Source: Kitasatospora sp. GP82 (GTDB taxonomy: Bacteria > Actinomycetota > Actinomycetes > Streptomycetales > Streptomycetaceae). Taken from it: 64,000 nt of DNA. Positions within the stretch are counted from its first letter, which is position 1; each line of letters starts with the position of its first letter. The stretch covers positions 62,001 to 126,000 of the forward strand of contig NZ_JARZAJ010000003.1 in assembly GCF_029892105.1 (NCBI RefSeq). Reading direction: 5' to 3'. The position numbers and the translations under genes are program-made. Shown here piece after piece: positions 9,376 through 18,465 of the stretch. Below the pieces are notes generated by a model. That model was not told where the DNA came from. It searched no databases and was given only the letters and a program-made list of their open reading frames with translations.

Positions 9376-10464
9376 ATGAGCGAGACACTGTTGGCCGTCG
9401 GCACGCAGAAGGGCCTCTTCCTGGGGCGCAGCCCCGACCGGGCGACGTGGGAGTTCACCGGACCGCACTTCCAGATGAACGCGATCTACTCGATCGGGAT
9501 CGACCGGCGCGACGGGCGGGTGCGGCTGCTGGCCGGGGCCGACAGCAGTCACTGGGGGCCGTCCGTCTGGTGGTCCGACGACCTGGGGGCCAACTGGCGG
9601 GAGCCGTCGCGCCCCGCCGTTTGCTTTCCCGAGCACACCGGGACTTCGCTGGAGCGGGTCTGGCAGCTGCAGCCCGCGGGCGCGGAAGCCCCCGGCGTGG
9701 TGTACGCGGGGACACAACCCGCCGCCCTGTTCCGCTCGGACGACGGCGGCGAGAGCTTCACACTGGACGAGGCGCTCTGGGCACACCCGCAACGCAAGGA
9801 CTGGGCAGCCGGGTTCGGCGGCCAGGGGCTGCACACGATCATCACCGACCCTCGTGACGCGCGCTCGGTGACGGTCGCGGTCTCCGCCGGCGGCGTCTAC
9901 CGCACGGCGGACGGCGGGCAGCACTGGAACCCCTCCAACACCGGCATCCGGGCCTCCTTCCTGCCGGACGAATACCCCGAGTTCGGTCAGTGCGTCCACA
10001 AGGTCGCCGTCGATCCGGTCGACCGCAACCGCCTCTATCTGCAGAACCACGGCGGGGTCTACCGCAGCGACGACGACGGCGCACACTGGCAGGACGTCGG
10101 CGGCGGCCTCCCCGCCACCTTCGGCTTCAGCGTCGCCGCCCACCCCCGGCAATCCGGCACCGCGTACCTCTTCCCCCTCGACGCGGACTACGCGCGGCTC
10201 CCGGTCGCCCGCCGCTGCCGCGTCTTCCGCACCCAGGACGCGGGCGCCACCTGGCAGCCGCTCTCCCACGGCCTGCCGGAGGAGGACCACTACGGCGTGG
10301 TACTGCGCGACGCCCTCTGCACCGACGACGGCGAACCGGCCGGGGTGTACTTCGGCAACCGCAACGGCGAGGTCTACGGCAGTGCGGACGACGGCGACAG
10401 CTGGTCGCTGCTCACCTCGCATCTGCCGGACGTGCTCTGCGTCCGGGCGGCGATGCTGCCCTGA
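9376..10464 (+). CDS. BNR/sialidase-like beta-propeller protein
   Basis: 362 residues starting MSETLLAVGTQKGLFLGRSP. Repeated Asp-box-like motifs S-x-D-x-G-x-x-W mark propeller blades: WSDDLGANW, FRSDDGGESF, YRTADGGQHW, YRSDDDGAHW, FRTQDAGATW and YGSADDGDSW. These belong to the WD40/YVTN/BNR superfamily (exo-alpha-sialidase-like or Vps10-like); the catalytic residues of a true sialidase are not evident and no signal peptide is present, so a cytosolic binding or structural role is more likely. ATG 9376 is preferred over an upstream in-frame start at 9307, because the conserved sequence begins here. Confidence 0.8.
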   Translation: MSETLLAVGTQKGLFLGRSPDRATWEFTGPHFQMNAIYSIGIDRRDGRVRLLAGADSSHWGPSVWWSDDLGANWREPSRPAVCFPEHTGTSLERVWQLQPAGAEAPGVVYAGTQPAALFRSDDGGESFTLDEALWAHPQRKDWAAGFGGQGLHTIITDPRDARSVTVAVSAGGVYRTADGGQHWNPSNTGIRASFLPDEYPEFGQCVHKVAVDPVDRNRLYLQNHGGVYRSDDDGAHWQDVGGGLPATFGFSVAAHPRQSGTAYLFPLDADYARLPVARRCRVFRTQDAGATWQPLSHGLPEEDHYGVVLRDALCTDDGEPAGVYFGNRNGEVYGSADDGDSWSLLTSHLPDVLCVRAAMLP

Positions 10465-10541
10465 GATCGCAGGTGCCGGTACCTGTAACGGGGGTCTGCC
10501 CCGGGACCAACAGTCCCACGATATGAAACAGAGGTCATCTC

Positions 10542-10961
10542 ATGAGCCTGAGCATTCGCAACCAACTCCCCGGTACGGTCACCGCCATCGCCAGGGGCGA
10601 GGTCATGGCCAGTGTCAAAGTCGGCCTGGCGGGTGGTCAGGAGCTCACCGCCGCCGTCACCCTGGATGCCCTCCAGGAGCTCGGCCTGCACACGGGCAGC
10701 GAGGTCCGCGCCCTGGTGAAGGCCACCGAAGTCGCCCTGGCCACCGGCCCTGTCGCCGGGCTGAGCATCCGCAACCAGCTCCCCGGTACCGTCTCCGAGG
10801 TCACCAGGGGCGGCGCGATGGCCGGGGTCAAGGTCGCCGTCGGCGGCAGCGAACTGACCGCCGCGATCACGGCCGACGCCGCCACCGAACTCGACCTCAA
10901 GGCCGGTTCACCGGTCGTCGCCCTGATCAAGGCGACCGAGGTCTCCCTGGCCGCCGCCTGA
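10542..10961 (+). CDS. Molybdenum-pterin binding protein with two Mop domains
   Basis: 139 residues built of two TOBE/Mop repeats, each starting LSIRNQLPGTV (residues 3-13 and about 74-84) and ending VKATEVALAT or IKATEVSLAA. Mop domains bind molybdate or tungstate as oligomers, serving as storage proteins or sensors. The two copies are highly similar, indicating internal duplication. The preceding 80 bp hold short inverted repeats (GGTGCCGGTACC, GGGACCAACAGTCCC) that could be regulatory. It is followed by the remnant of a molybdo-flavoenzyme FAD subunit, a fitting neighbour. Confidence 0.85.
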   Translation: MSLSIRNQLPGTVTAIARGEVMASVKVGLAGGQELTAAVTLDALQELGLHTGSEVRALVKATEVALATGPVAGLSIRNQLPGTVSEVTRGGAMAGVKVAVGGSELTAAITADAATELDLKAGSPVVALIKATEVSLAAA

Positions 10962-11015
10962 TCCGCTCCGGTCCCCGGCGGCTCCGTTCCCCGGGACGGC
11001 CTCCGCCTCCAGTGC

Positions 11016-11142
11016 GCAGTCGCCGCAGGTGCGTCTGCGGCCCGGAGAACAGGTACGTGCCGCCGCCCAGCCAGGCGTCGCCGCGCCGCCAGGGCTCGCC
11101 GAAGCGGGCCGGGCCGGACTCGGCCACCGTGTTGAGATCCGT
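11016..11142 (-). pseudogene. FAD-binding subunit of xanthine dehydrogenase-type enzyme, N-terminal remnant
   Basis: Reads (M)DLNTVAESGPARFGEPWRR then GDAWLGGGTYLFSGPQTHLR, the N-terminus of FAD-binding domain proteins of the xanthine dehydrogenase medium-subunit family (GGGTYL is the flavin loop). The expected ATG is ACG at 11140-11142, and similarity ends after about 42 codons. Such genes often sit divergent to a PucR regulator in Streptomyces, as here, so this is a decayed member of a purine-catabolism locus. Confidence 0.6.
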
Positions 11143-11421
11143 CTCTCTCCCTCCGCCACTCGGCTCGCTGCGCGCTCGGCTCGCTCTGCGCTCGGCTCAC
11201 CGACCGGGTCTCCCCGCACCGCCTTCATAGGCTTGCTGACCAATTGAAGCGACCGCGCAACTGGGCGGACGACTGGTGTCGGACACCGGGCGGGGTGGTC
11301 TCCTGTGGTTGATCCAACAAGAGGGGATCACGCACCTTCCTCTTGCATTTACGATGCCCGTGCGCACCTTGCCCTCGCTGAAGCGAGATGCAGGATCGGC
11401 GCGGAGCACAAGGAGCGAGGA

Positions 11422-13026
11422 ATGATCGTCGGGGACCTGCTGGAGCTGGACGACCTGCACATCGGGCTGGCCTGGGGAACACCCGACCTGCTGGGCCGCC
11501 AGGTCACCGGAGTGACCTCCACCGACCTCCAGGACCCGGCCCGGTACCTCCAGCCCGGCGAACTGGTGCTCAGCGGCCTGGTCTGGTGGCGGCCCGACCA
11601 GACGACGGCCGCGCTGCGCTTCACCACCTCGCTGCGCAGCGCCAGGGTGGCCGCCCTGCTGGCCGGCGAGGGCACCCACGGGACCGTGCCCGAGAGCCTG
11701 GTCGAAGCCTGCCGCACCCACGGCATCCCACTGCTCTCGGTACCGCCCGGCACCAGCTTCCGCGCCGTCACCGACCGGGTCTACCTGCGACTCTGGGGCG
11801 ACCTCCAGACGCGCTCGCACGGCGTCGCCGCGCTCCCGGAGGCCGCGCGGCGCGAACTGCTCGGCCTGCTGCACACCGAGACCCGGCTGGACGAGGTGCT
11901 GGCGTGCGCGGTGGCCCGGCTCGGGCTGCCGGACTGCTCGGTGGTCACCGCGAGCGGGCGCGTCATCGCCTCCTCGACGGCGGCGGGCGACAAGGCGGCC
12001 GGCGATACGGCGACCGGCGCCTCGGCCGGCCTTCCGTCGGCGCAGCGCACCCCGGCGGGGCGGGGCGGACGCGGGTCCGTGCCGGTCGGGCCGCAGGGCG
12101 ATTCGCCGTTCGACGGCTGGCTGCTACTGCCGCACACCGTTCCCGAGCCATGGGCGGCCGGGCTGCTGCCGGGGCTCGCCGAGCTGCTCGGGCCGCTCGC
12201 GGCCCGAGCGCGGGCCACTGCCGCCGCGCAGCGCCAGTCGGCCGCCAGGGCAGTCGAGTTGCTGACCCAGGACGGTCCGGAGCCCGAGCTCCTCGACACC
12301 CTCTCCAGCTGCGGCCTGCCGCCTGGTGCTCCGCTCGTGCCGGTCACCGTCCGGCTGGCCGGCGACGCGGCGGAACCACGGGCCGCCGCCTGGGCGGTGT
12401 CCGCGCTGGCCGAGGCGCTGCACCGAGCCGGCGCACCGTTCTCCGCCGGGACCGACGGGCGCGGCGGAGCCGTCGGCCTGGTCGCCGCACCCGCCACGAC
12501 GGTGACGGCCGTGCTGCGCGACGCCTGGCCCGCGCTTCAGGGCAGGCTGACCGGCCGCCGGTCGCTCCGGGCCGGGGTCGGGCCGTCCACGGCGCCGACC
12601 GCCGAACTGCTGCGCGGGGCACTGGTACAGGCCGCGTACGCGCTGGACACCGGCGTGAGCGGCACCGACAGCGTCCGGGCGGCGGGGAGCCGGACCGCAG
12701 GGGTCGGCAGCAGCGGTGAACTCGGTTCACTGGCAGCGCTGTTGAAGGGCATCCCGACCGAGGTCACCGCCGCGTTCCATCGAAGACTGCTGGCCCCGGT
12801 GACCGAGCACGACCGCGAGAACACCGTCTCGCTGCTCGGCACGCTGAGCACTTTCCTGGAGCACGACGGCTCATGGGCGCGGACCGCCGAAGCCCTTCAC
12901 ATTCATGTGAACACCGTGCACTACCGAATCCGCCGGATCGAGGAGCTCACGGGGCGCAGCCTGGCCCGGCTGGAGGACCGCATCGACCTGCGGGCGGCCC
13001 TGCTCTGCGCCCCCTCGCCCCGCTGA
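11422..13026 (+). CDS. PucR family transcriptional regulator
   Basis: 534 residues. The N-terminal PucR domain (about 1-120: MIVGDLLELDDLHIGLAWGT) is followed by a GGDEF-like middle region and a C-terminal HTH_30 domain (AEALHIHVNTVHYRIRRIEE, then TGRSLARLEDRIDLRAAL). These regulators control purine catabolism and related pathways in response to metabolites. ATG 11422 is chosen because AGGAGCGAGGA precedes it and the PucR domain starts exactly there; the frame is open further upstream. The adjacent remnant of an oxidised-purine enzyme subunit suggests its target was this locus. Confidence 0.85.
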   Translation: MIVGDLLELDDLHIGLAWGTPDLLGRQVTGVTSTDLQDPARYLQPGELVLSGLVWWRPDQTTAALRFTTSLRSARVAALLAGEGTHGTVPESLVEACRTHGIPLLSVPPGTSFRAVTDRVYLRLWGDLQTRSHGVAALPEAARRELLGLLHTETRLDEVLACAVARLGLPDCSVVTASGRVIASSTAAGDKAAGDTATGASAGLPSAQRTPAGRGGRGSVPVGPQGDSPFDGWLLLPHTVPEPWAAGLLPGLAELLGPLAARARATAAAQRQSAARAVELLTQDGPEPELLDTLSSCGLPPGAPLVPVTVRLAGDAAEPRAAAWAVSALAEALHRAGAPFSAGTDGRGGAVGLVAAPATTVTAVLRDAWPALQGRLTGRRSLRAGVGPSTAPTAELLRGALVQAAYALDTGVSGTDSVRAAGSRTAGVGSSGELGSLAALLKGIPTEVTAAFHRRLLAPVTEHDRENTVSLLGTLSTFLEHDGSWARTAEALHIHVNTVHYRIRRIEELTGRSLARLEDRIDLRAALLCAPSPR

Positions 13027-13057
13027 CCGGAACCCCGCACCCCGGTACGGCTGCTGC

Positions 13058-13537
13058 TCAGCGACCCGCCGCACCGCGCTCGGCCGCGCGCAGGCGCTCG
13101 CTGACCTCCCCGAGGCCCTCGCCCAGAACGGTGAGCTGCTCCGGAGTGAGGAGGTCGATCAGCACCTCGCGGACGGTGGCGACATGCCCGGGCGCGGCCG
13201 CCCGGAGCACCCGCCAGCCCTCGTCCGTCAGTTCGGCGAAGACCCCGCGCACATCACTGGGGCAGGAGCGGCGGCGGACCATTCCGGCCTTCTCCATCTG
13301 GGTGACCTGGTAGGTCAGACCACTCTTGGAGGTGACCAGCCGGTCGGCGAGGTCAGTCATCCGCAGCGAGCCGTCGGGCGCGGCGGAGAGCTGCACCAGG
13401 ATCTCGTACTGCGTGTGGGAGAGCCCGGCGTTCTCCTTGAGCTGATGCTCCAGGCGCCGTGCGACCAGGTTGCTGGCGGCGACGAAGCCCCGCCACGCGG
13501 CCATCTCGCGCTCGTCCAGCCAACGGGGTTCGTCCAT
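13058..13537 (-). CDS. MarR family transcriptional regulator
   Basis: 159 residues with a winged helix: AGLSHTQYEILVQLSAAPDG, recognition region LADRLVTSKSGLTYQVTQME, wing VRRRSCPSDVRGVFAELTDE. MarR proteins are dimeric repressors of divergent genes, released by small aromatic ligands. It is divergent from a DODA-type dioxygenase gene, and two palindromes in the 120-bp gap (13557-13608) fit as its operators, so auto-repression plus control of the dioxygenase is likely. Confidence 0.9.
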   Translation of the reverse strand: MDEPRWLDEREMAAWRGFVAASNLVARRLEHQLKENAGLSHTQYEILVQLSAAPDGSLRMTDLADRLVTSKSGLTYQVTQMEKAGMVRRRSCPSDVRGVFAELTDEGWRVLRAAAPGHVATVREVLIDLLTPEQLTVLGEGLGEVSERLRAAERGAAGR

Positions 13538-13556
13538 GGGGACATCCTACTCTGTC

Positions 13557-13608
13557 GTTCAAATTCGAACGAAGGTGTACGGTCGAAGACGCAGGTTCAA
13601 ATTTGAAC
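13557..13608. promoter_or_regulatory. Paired palindromic operators between marR-type gene and dioxygenase
   Basis: GTTCAAATTCGAAC (13557-13570, one mismatch) and the perfect GTTCAAATTTGAAC (13595-13608) lie 38 bp centre to centre in the divergent promoter region. Shared cores and spacing suit a dimeric MarR protein binding twice. Confidence 0.7.
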
Positions 13609-13659
13609 TACCAATTCCACTGCCGGCCCCGATCGGCAGTCGAGGCGAGGAAGTCGACC

Positions 13660-14117
13660 ATGAGCACTGCCGCCGCCGAGCGCATGCCCGCCCTCCATCT
13701 CTCCCACGGCGCACCGCCGCTGGCCGACGACCCGATCTGGCGCGGCGAGCTGGCGGCCTGGTCGGCCGACCTGCCCAGGCCCGCGGCGATCCTGATGATC
13801 TCCGCGCACTGGGAGGAGGCACCACTGGCCATCGGCGCCACCACCACCGTGCCGCTCGTCCACGACTTCTGGGGCTTCCCGGAGCACTACTACCGGGTCC
13901 AGTACGCCGCGCCAGGTGCGCCGGAGCTCGCCAAGAGCGTGCGCAAACTGCTGCGCGCCCCCGGCACCCCCGTGCAGGACATTCCCGACCGGGACCTCGA
14001 CCACGGCGCCTACGTACCGCTGGTGGAGATGTTCCCGGGGCCGAGCTCGGCTCGCAGCGCAGCGTGATCGACGGCTTCTGGATGGGCCTCGCCAAGCGCT
14101 CCATCCAACTGGGCTGA
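13660..14117 (+). pseudogene. DODA-type (LigB-like) extradiol dioxygenase with central deletion
   Basis: Begins MSTAAAERMPALHLSHGAPP, the start of 4,5-DOPA-dioxygenase-like ring-cleaving enzymes; metal and substrate residues are visible in LSHG, MISAHWE, FPEHYYRV and DHGAYVPLVEMFPG. Directly after that the sequence jumps, in another frame, to SVIDGFWMGLAKRSIQLG-stop, the normal C-terminus. About 110-120 residues in the middle are missing (family length about 255-260). The frame from the ATG ends instead at 14067. Regulated by the divergent MarR protein when intact. Confidence 0.75.
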
Positions 14118-14159
14118 GCGGCTTCCACCCGCCACCCGCCACCTGCCACCCGCCGACCA

Positions 14160-14242
<83 letters not shown>

Positions 14243-14258
14243 GCAAGATCTCACCCAC

Positions 14259-14309
14259 GGCCAAGGGCCGACCGGGTAAGCCCGTTGAGCACCCGGTCGG
14301 CCCTTGGCC
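14259..14309 (-). terminator. Strong hairpin terminator
   Basis: Perfect 19-bp stem (14259-14277 with 14291-14309, arm GGCCAAGGGCCGACCGGGT) and a 13-nt loop, just downstream of the small secreted-protein gene at 14329-14523. It could terminate from both sides. Confidence 0.85.
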
Positions 14310-14328
14310 GAACCTCCGATTCCTGCGG

Positions 14329-14523
14329 TCAGCCGGCGGTGGCGTCGCCGCCGACCGCGAAAGCGATGCCGCCGGTACCGCTGGCGGTCGCGTCACCGCC
14401 GACGGCGAGGGCACCGTTCGGATGCGTCCCCGCGTCCTGGGCCGAGGCCACACCGACGCCGCCGACGAGGGCGATGCCGGCAATGGCCGCAGCAGCGGTG
14501 ATCCTGGCGATCGAAATGCGCAT
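14329..14523 (-). CDS. Small secreted protein with AVGGDATA repeats
   Basis: 64 residues: a signal peptide (MRISIARITAAAAIAGIALV, cleavage probably after VASA) and a mature peptide of about 35 residues with two imperfect copies of A-L/F-A-V-G-G-D-A-T-A-S/G. Glycine/alanine-rich and uncharged apart from the aspartates. Small secreted peptides like this are common in Streptomyces and may act at the surface; it lacks the chaplin G-N signature, so I do not call it a chaplin. A strong hairpin follows it. Confidence 0.6.
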   Translation of the reverse strand: MRISIARITAAAAIAGIALVGGVGVASAQDAGTHPNGALAVGGDATASGTGGIAFAVGGDATAG

Positions 14524-14800
14524 GAGTCCTCAGAAATTGGTACGTGACCGAGTTGGTGACGGGACGCCACGATCTTCGGCACCGCCCGGCGCGGCCGAGA
14601 ATCCTGACGCACCCAAACCACCCTGCCGGACGACGAGATCCACCGGTAGGGCCGAGCGAGCGCGGATCAAACCCGCGTTCGACCCCGGGCGCCCGGATGC
14701 TCGCCGTCGGCCGACGCCGGCCGAGACCGCAGCCACCTGCGGAAGCAGGGCGGTCTCGCCCTGTCCGCCGATATCACCATCGCTCGCCCGATCAGGTAGC

Positions 14801-14816
14801 ACCCCCGATCGGGGGT
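14801..14816. promoter_or_regulatory. Perfect palindrome before acyl-CoA synthetase
   Basis: ACCCCCGATCGGGGGT is a perfect 16-bp palindrome ending 35 bp before the ATG at 14852, placed as an operator or a 5'-UTR hairpin. The remainder of the 330-bp gap (14524-14851) shows nothing else convincing. Confidence 0.5.
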
Positions 14817-14851
14817 ATGCGGGAGCGCACCGGGCCCGGCACAGTGGCGGC

Positions 14852-16384
14852 ATGCAGACTCCACTCACCGTGATGGACTTCCTCGACCGGGCCGAGCTGG
14901 TCTACGGAGACCGCGTCGGCCTGATCGACGAGCCGGTTCAACCTGCCGCCTCCTGGGGCGAGGTGACGTATCGCCGGATGGCCGAACTGGCCCGCGCCCA
15001 GGCGGCGGGCCTGGACCGGCTCGGTGTCGGCCCCGGCGAGCGGGTCGCCGTCGTCTCGCACAACTCGGCCCGGCTGATGACCTCGTTGTACGGGGTGAGC
15101 GGCCACGGCCGGGTACTCGTGCCGGTCAACTTCCGCCTGAGGGCGGAGGAGGTGGCGTACATCGTCGAGCAGAGCGGCGCGTCCGTCCTGCTGGTGGATC
15201 CGGAGCTGGACGAGGCGCTCGCCGGGGTTCCGGTCAAGCACCGCTTCGTACTCGGTGCCGAGAGCGACGAGTTGCTGTACGACTTCGCCAACGAACCCGT
15301 CCGGTACCGGATCTCCGAGTCGCAGACCGCCACCATCAACTACACCAGCGGAACCACCGCCCGCCCCAAGGGCGTTCAGCTCACCCACCGCAACCTGTGG
15401 CTCAACGCGGTGCTGATGGCCCTGCACTTCGGCGCCGGCGACCGGGACGTGTACCTGCACACGCTGCCGATGTTCCACGCGAACGGCTGGGGCATGCCCT
15501 TCGGGCTGACCGGCCTCGGCGCTCGGCACGTGGTACTGCGGAAGGTGGACGGAACCGAGATCCTGCGCCGGGTCGAGCAGCACGGGGTCACCTTCCTGTG
15601 CGGCGCACCCGCCGTCGCCGCCATGGTCCTCGAGGCCGCCGCCGACTGGGACGGCCCCATCCCCGGGCGGGACCGGGTACGCATGGTCATCGCTGGCGCA
15701 CCCCCGCCCACCTCCCTCGTGCAGCGCTTCGAGGACGAGCTGGGCTGGGAGTTCATGCAGATCTACGGCCTGACCGAGACCTCTCCCGTCGTCACCGTCA
15801 ACCGCAGCCGTGCCGAGTGGGACGAGCTCCCCTCGGGCGAGCGGGCCGAGAAGCTGGTGCAGGCAGGTGCTCCCGCCCTGGGCTCGCAGCTGAAGGTGGA
15901 CGAGCAGGGTGAAGTACTGGTCCGCTCCAACGTGGTGCTCGAAGGCTACTGGCAGCAGCCCGAGGAGACTTCAGCGGCGTTGAAGGACGGCTGGTTCCAC
16001 ACCGGTGACGGCGGCGCCCTCACCGACGGCTACCTCGCCATCTCCGACCGGAAGAAGGACGTCATCATCTCCGGTGGCGAGAACGTCTCCTCGATCGAGG
16101 TGGAGGACTGCCTCTACCGCCACCCGGCGGTCTCCGAGGTCGCGGTGATCGGCGTGCCGGACACCAGGTGGGGCGAGACGGTCAAGGCGCTGGTGGTGCT
16201 CAAGGAGGGCCACAGCACCGACGAGGCCGAGCTGATCGCACACTGCAAGCAGCGACTGGCCGGGTACAAGTCGCCGACCTCGGTGGAGTTCCGGGACGAA
16301 CTGCCCCGGACCACCACCGGCAAGCTGCAGAAGTTCCGGCTGCGCGCACCCTACTGGGAGGGAAAGGTCCGCAAGGTCAACTGA
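14852..16384 (+). CDS. Acyl-CoA synthetase (AMP-binding, long/medium chain type)
   Basis: 510 residues. Activates a carboxylic acid with ATP and joins it to CoA. Visible motifs: A3 P-loop TINYTSGTTARPKGVQLTHR near residue 160; A5 YGLTETSPVV; A7 WFHTGDGGALTDGYLAISDR; A8 KKDVIISGGENVSSIEVEDC; and the C-terminal catalytic lysine in TTTGKLQKFRL. The FHANGWGMPF element resembles alkanoate-CoA ligases of the FadD/AlkK group. ATG 14852 (MQTPLTVMDFLDRAEL) is the family start, although the frame is open far upstream. Cytosolic; substrate not predictable. Confidence 0.9.
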   Translation: MQTPLTVMDFLDRAELVYGDRVGLIDEPVQPAASWGEVTYRRMAELARAQAAGLDRLGVGPGERVAVVSHNSARLMTSLYGVSGHGRVLVPVNFRLRAEEVAYIVEQSGASVLLVDPELDEALAGVPVKHRFVLGAESDELLYDFANEPVRYRISESQTATINYTSGTTARPKGVQLTHRNLWLNAVLMALHFGAGDRDVYLHTLPMFHANGWGMPFGLTGLGARHVVLRKVDGTEILRRVEQHGVTFLCGAPAVAAMVLEAAADWDGPIPGRDRVRMVIAGAPPPTSLVQRFEDELGWEFMQIYGLTETSPVVTVNRSRAEWDELPSGERAEKLVQAGAPALGSQLKVDEQGEVLVRSNVVLEGYWQQPEETSAALKDGWFHTGDGGALTDGYLAISDRKKDVIISGGENVSSIEVEDCLYRHPAVSEVAVIGVPDTRWGETVKALVVLKEGHSTDEAELIAHCKQRLAGYKSPTSVEFRDELPRTTTGKLQKFRLRAPYWEGKVRKVN

Positions 16385-16415
16385 GCGGTGGGTGGCGGGC
16401 GACGGGCGACGGCTT

Positions 16416-17183
16416 TCAGTCGATCAGACCGAACTCCAGTGCGACCAGGGTCAGTTCCACCCGGTTGCGGACACCGAGCTTGCGCATGGCGCTCTTCAGG
16501 TAGCCGGTGACGGTGTTGCGGGTGAGGCCGAGCTGGGAGGCGATCTCCGGATTGGTCCGGCCGGTCGCCGCCCAGCGGAGCACCTCGTGCTCCCGGGGCG
16601 TCAGCCGGCTCGAAGAACCCGGCGCGGGGACCGCCCAGTTGGCGCCGCCGGCCACCGACCAGGCAGCGGCACCCGCGATCGCCCTGGTCGCGGTGGCCAC
16701 CAAGTCGGTCACCTTGCGGATCCGCACATCACCGAAGGACACCACCGCGCGCAGCGAGGCGTACACCACCCCGTACACCGCGCCCTGGTGGAGCAACGGG
16801 ACGGTCAGCATCGCGTACAGGTCCTCGGCGTCGACGGCAGCGTCGTAGTGGTGGGAAATGGTCGTCGCTGCACGGTAGTCGGACACCCAGGTGGGCGAGC
16901 GCTCGGCGAGCGCCCGGCCGCCGAGTCCGGTGCCCGACGGGACCTCCAGGTCGTGCAACAGGTCGGCACGGGTCCCCGCCCAGTACCGCAGCACCATCCG
17001 CCCCGGACGCTCCGGCCGGTCCGGGACACCGACAAGGCCGACATCGGCCCCGCAGTCGGCGACCACCCGGCGGGCCAGGTCGCTCAGGACGGCGGACCGC
17101 ACCAGCTCTGCGGCCCGTGCGTCGATACCGAGCCGTGCGCCGCTGTCACCACCCGGTTCACGGGTCGGTACTGCCCTCGTCAC
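16416..17183 (-). CDS. GAF-domain LuxR-type transcriptional regulator
   Basis: 255 residues. A GAF-like sensor region (about 20-165; VGLVGVPDRPERPGRMVLRY, LLHQGAVYGVVYASL) is followed by a LuxR HTH at the C-terminus: LTPREHEVLRWAATGRTNPE then IASQLGLTRNTVTGYLKSAM. This layout is seen in regulators that lie beside acyl-CoA ligase genes, and here it converges on one. GTG 17183 is chosen as the start (VTRAVPTREPGG); the ribosome-binding site is weak, so the start is uncertain. Ligand unknown. Confidence 0.8.
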   Translation of the reverse strand: MTRAVPTREPGGDSGARLGIDARAAELVRSAVLSDLARRVVADCGADVGLVGVPDRPERPGRMVLRYWAGTRADLLHDLEVPSGTGLGGRALAERSPTWVSDYRAATTISHHYDAAVDAEDLYAMLTVPLLHQGAVYGVVYASLRAVVSFGDVRIRKVTDLVATATRAIAGAAAWSVAGGANWAVPAPGSSSRLTPREHEVLRWAATGRTNPEIASQLGLTRNTVTGYLKSAMRKLGVRNRVELTLVALEFGLID

Positions 17184-17425
17184 CGAGCGATTCTCACATG
17201 ATCGCCCCGCGTCCGGGAGCGTTCCGACCGGACCCGTTCCGCAGGGCCCGCCGGGGCCGTTACGCTGCGGACACCGCAGGGCCCGCCAGGGCAACCGCGC
17301 CACCGTCCCCGGAGCCGCAGGGCCCAGGCCCTGCGGGCCGGACCGGCAGAGCCGTCGCCTCCGGGCCGGCGCCAGGAACCACCGATGTTGCCCGCCCCAC
17401 CGACGCCCTCGACGGAAGGCCCACG

Positions 17426-18241
17426 ATGGCAGATCTGACCGCACTTCTCGACGACCTACGGGCCGAGAGCACCGACCTGGACGACCTGGTCGCCGGGCTG
17501 GACCTGGACGGCCTCACCACTCCCACGCCGGCCGCCGGGTGGACCATCGCACACCAGCTCTCCCACCTCGCCTGGACGGACCGCTGGTCACTGCTGGCAG
17601 CTCGCGACCCGGAGGGCTTCCAGGCCGCCGCCGAACGGGAGTTCACCTCCGGCGCGGATCCCGTCGAGGCGGGTGCGGCGGAGGGCGTCGGCGAGGAGCC
17701 CGTCGCACTGCTGGCCCGCTGGCGCACCGGGCGGGACGAGTTGCTCGCCGCCCTGCGCACGGCCGAGGCTGCGGGGCTCCGGCTGCCGTGGTTCGGTCCG
17801 CCGATGAAACCGGCCACCATGGCCACCGCCCGGCTGATGGAGACCTGGGCACACGGGCAGGACGTCGCGGACGCACTCGGCGTCGACCGCAAGCCGACGG
17901 CCCGACTGCGGCAGGTGGCCCATCTCGGTGTGCGGACCATGGGGTTCGCGTTCGCGCTGCACGGACTTCCGTCGCCGTCGCCGGAGCAGCCCGTGCGGGT
18001 GGAGCTGACCGCTCCTGCCGGCGAGCTCTGGACGTGGGGACCACAGGACGCGGCGGACCGGGTGAGCGGGCCCGCACTGGACTTCTGCCTGCTGGTGACC
18101 CAGCGGCGGCACCGGGACGACCTTGCGCTGCGCGCCGAGGGCGCAACGGCGTCGGCCTGGCTGCCGATCGCCCAGGCCTTCGCCGGTCCTCCCGGAGGGG
18201 GACGGCCTTCGAGGGAGTCGAGTCAGACCGACCGGCAATAG
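17426..18241 (+). CDS. TIGR03084-type DinB/mycothiol-dependent isomerase-like protein
   Basis: 271 residues with a DinB-like four-helix metal-binding bundle: AAGWTIAHQLSHLAWTDRWS holds the first histidines, and MATARLMETWAHGQDVADAL the third, matching the mycothiol maleylpyruvate isomerase N-domain and the TIGR03084 family. Members bind a divalent metal and may use mycothiol; the substrate is unknown. The C-terminal part (about 185-255) resembles the wHTH-like C-domain of that family. ATG 17426 follows GACGGAAGG. The gene is divergent from the LuxR-type regulator, which may control it. Confidence 0.8.
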   Translation: MADLTALLDDLRAESTDLDDLVAGLDLDGLTTPTPAAGWTIAHQLSHLAWTDRWSLLAARDPEGFQAAAEREFTSGADPVEAGAAEGVGEEPVALLARWRTGRDELLAALRTAEAAGLRLPWFGPPMKPATMATARLMETWAHGQDVADALGVDRKPTARLRQVAHLGVRTMGFAFALHGLPSPSPEQPVRVELTAPAGELWTWGPQDAADRVSGPALDFCLLVTQRRHRDDLALRAEGATASAWLPIAQAFAGPPGGGRPSRESSQTDRQ

Positions 18242-18465
18242 GGGCCCGCGGGTAGGCACTCACCGGAGTCGGTTGCACTGTCCAGGGGCGCGAGGCTCTT
18301 GGCGGGAACCGCCCACCCGGGCGACGTACTTGCCCGTGCCCACCGTGACGGAGATCGGAGAGGCGGGGGTGAGCCCGGATCTCCGATGTCCGTCGAGGCG
18401 GATCGAGCCCGCTCCTGCCCACCCCGCTCGATGCCGGCGGCGAGAGCCGGGTGGCTCGGTTCGGT

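Noticed and set aside
14329-14523. Chaplin
   Set aside because: It has a signal peptide and small size, but lacks the G-N repeats and paired cysteines of chaplin domains.
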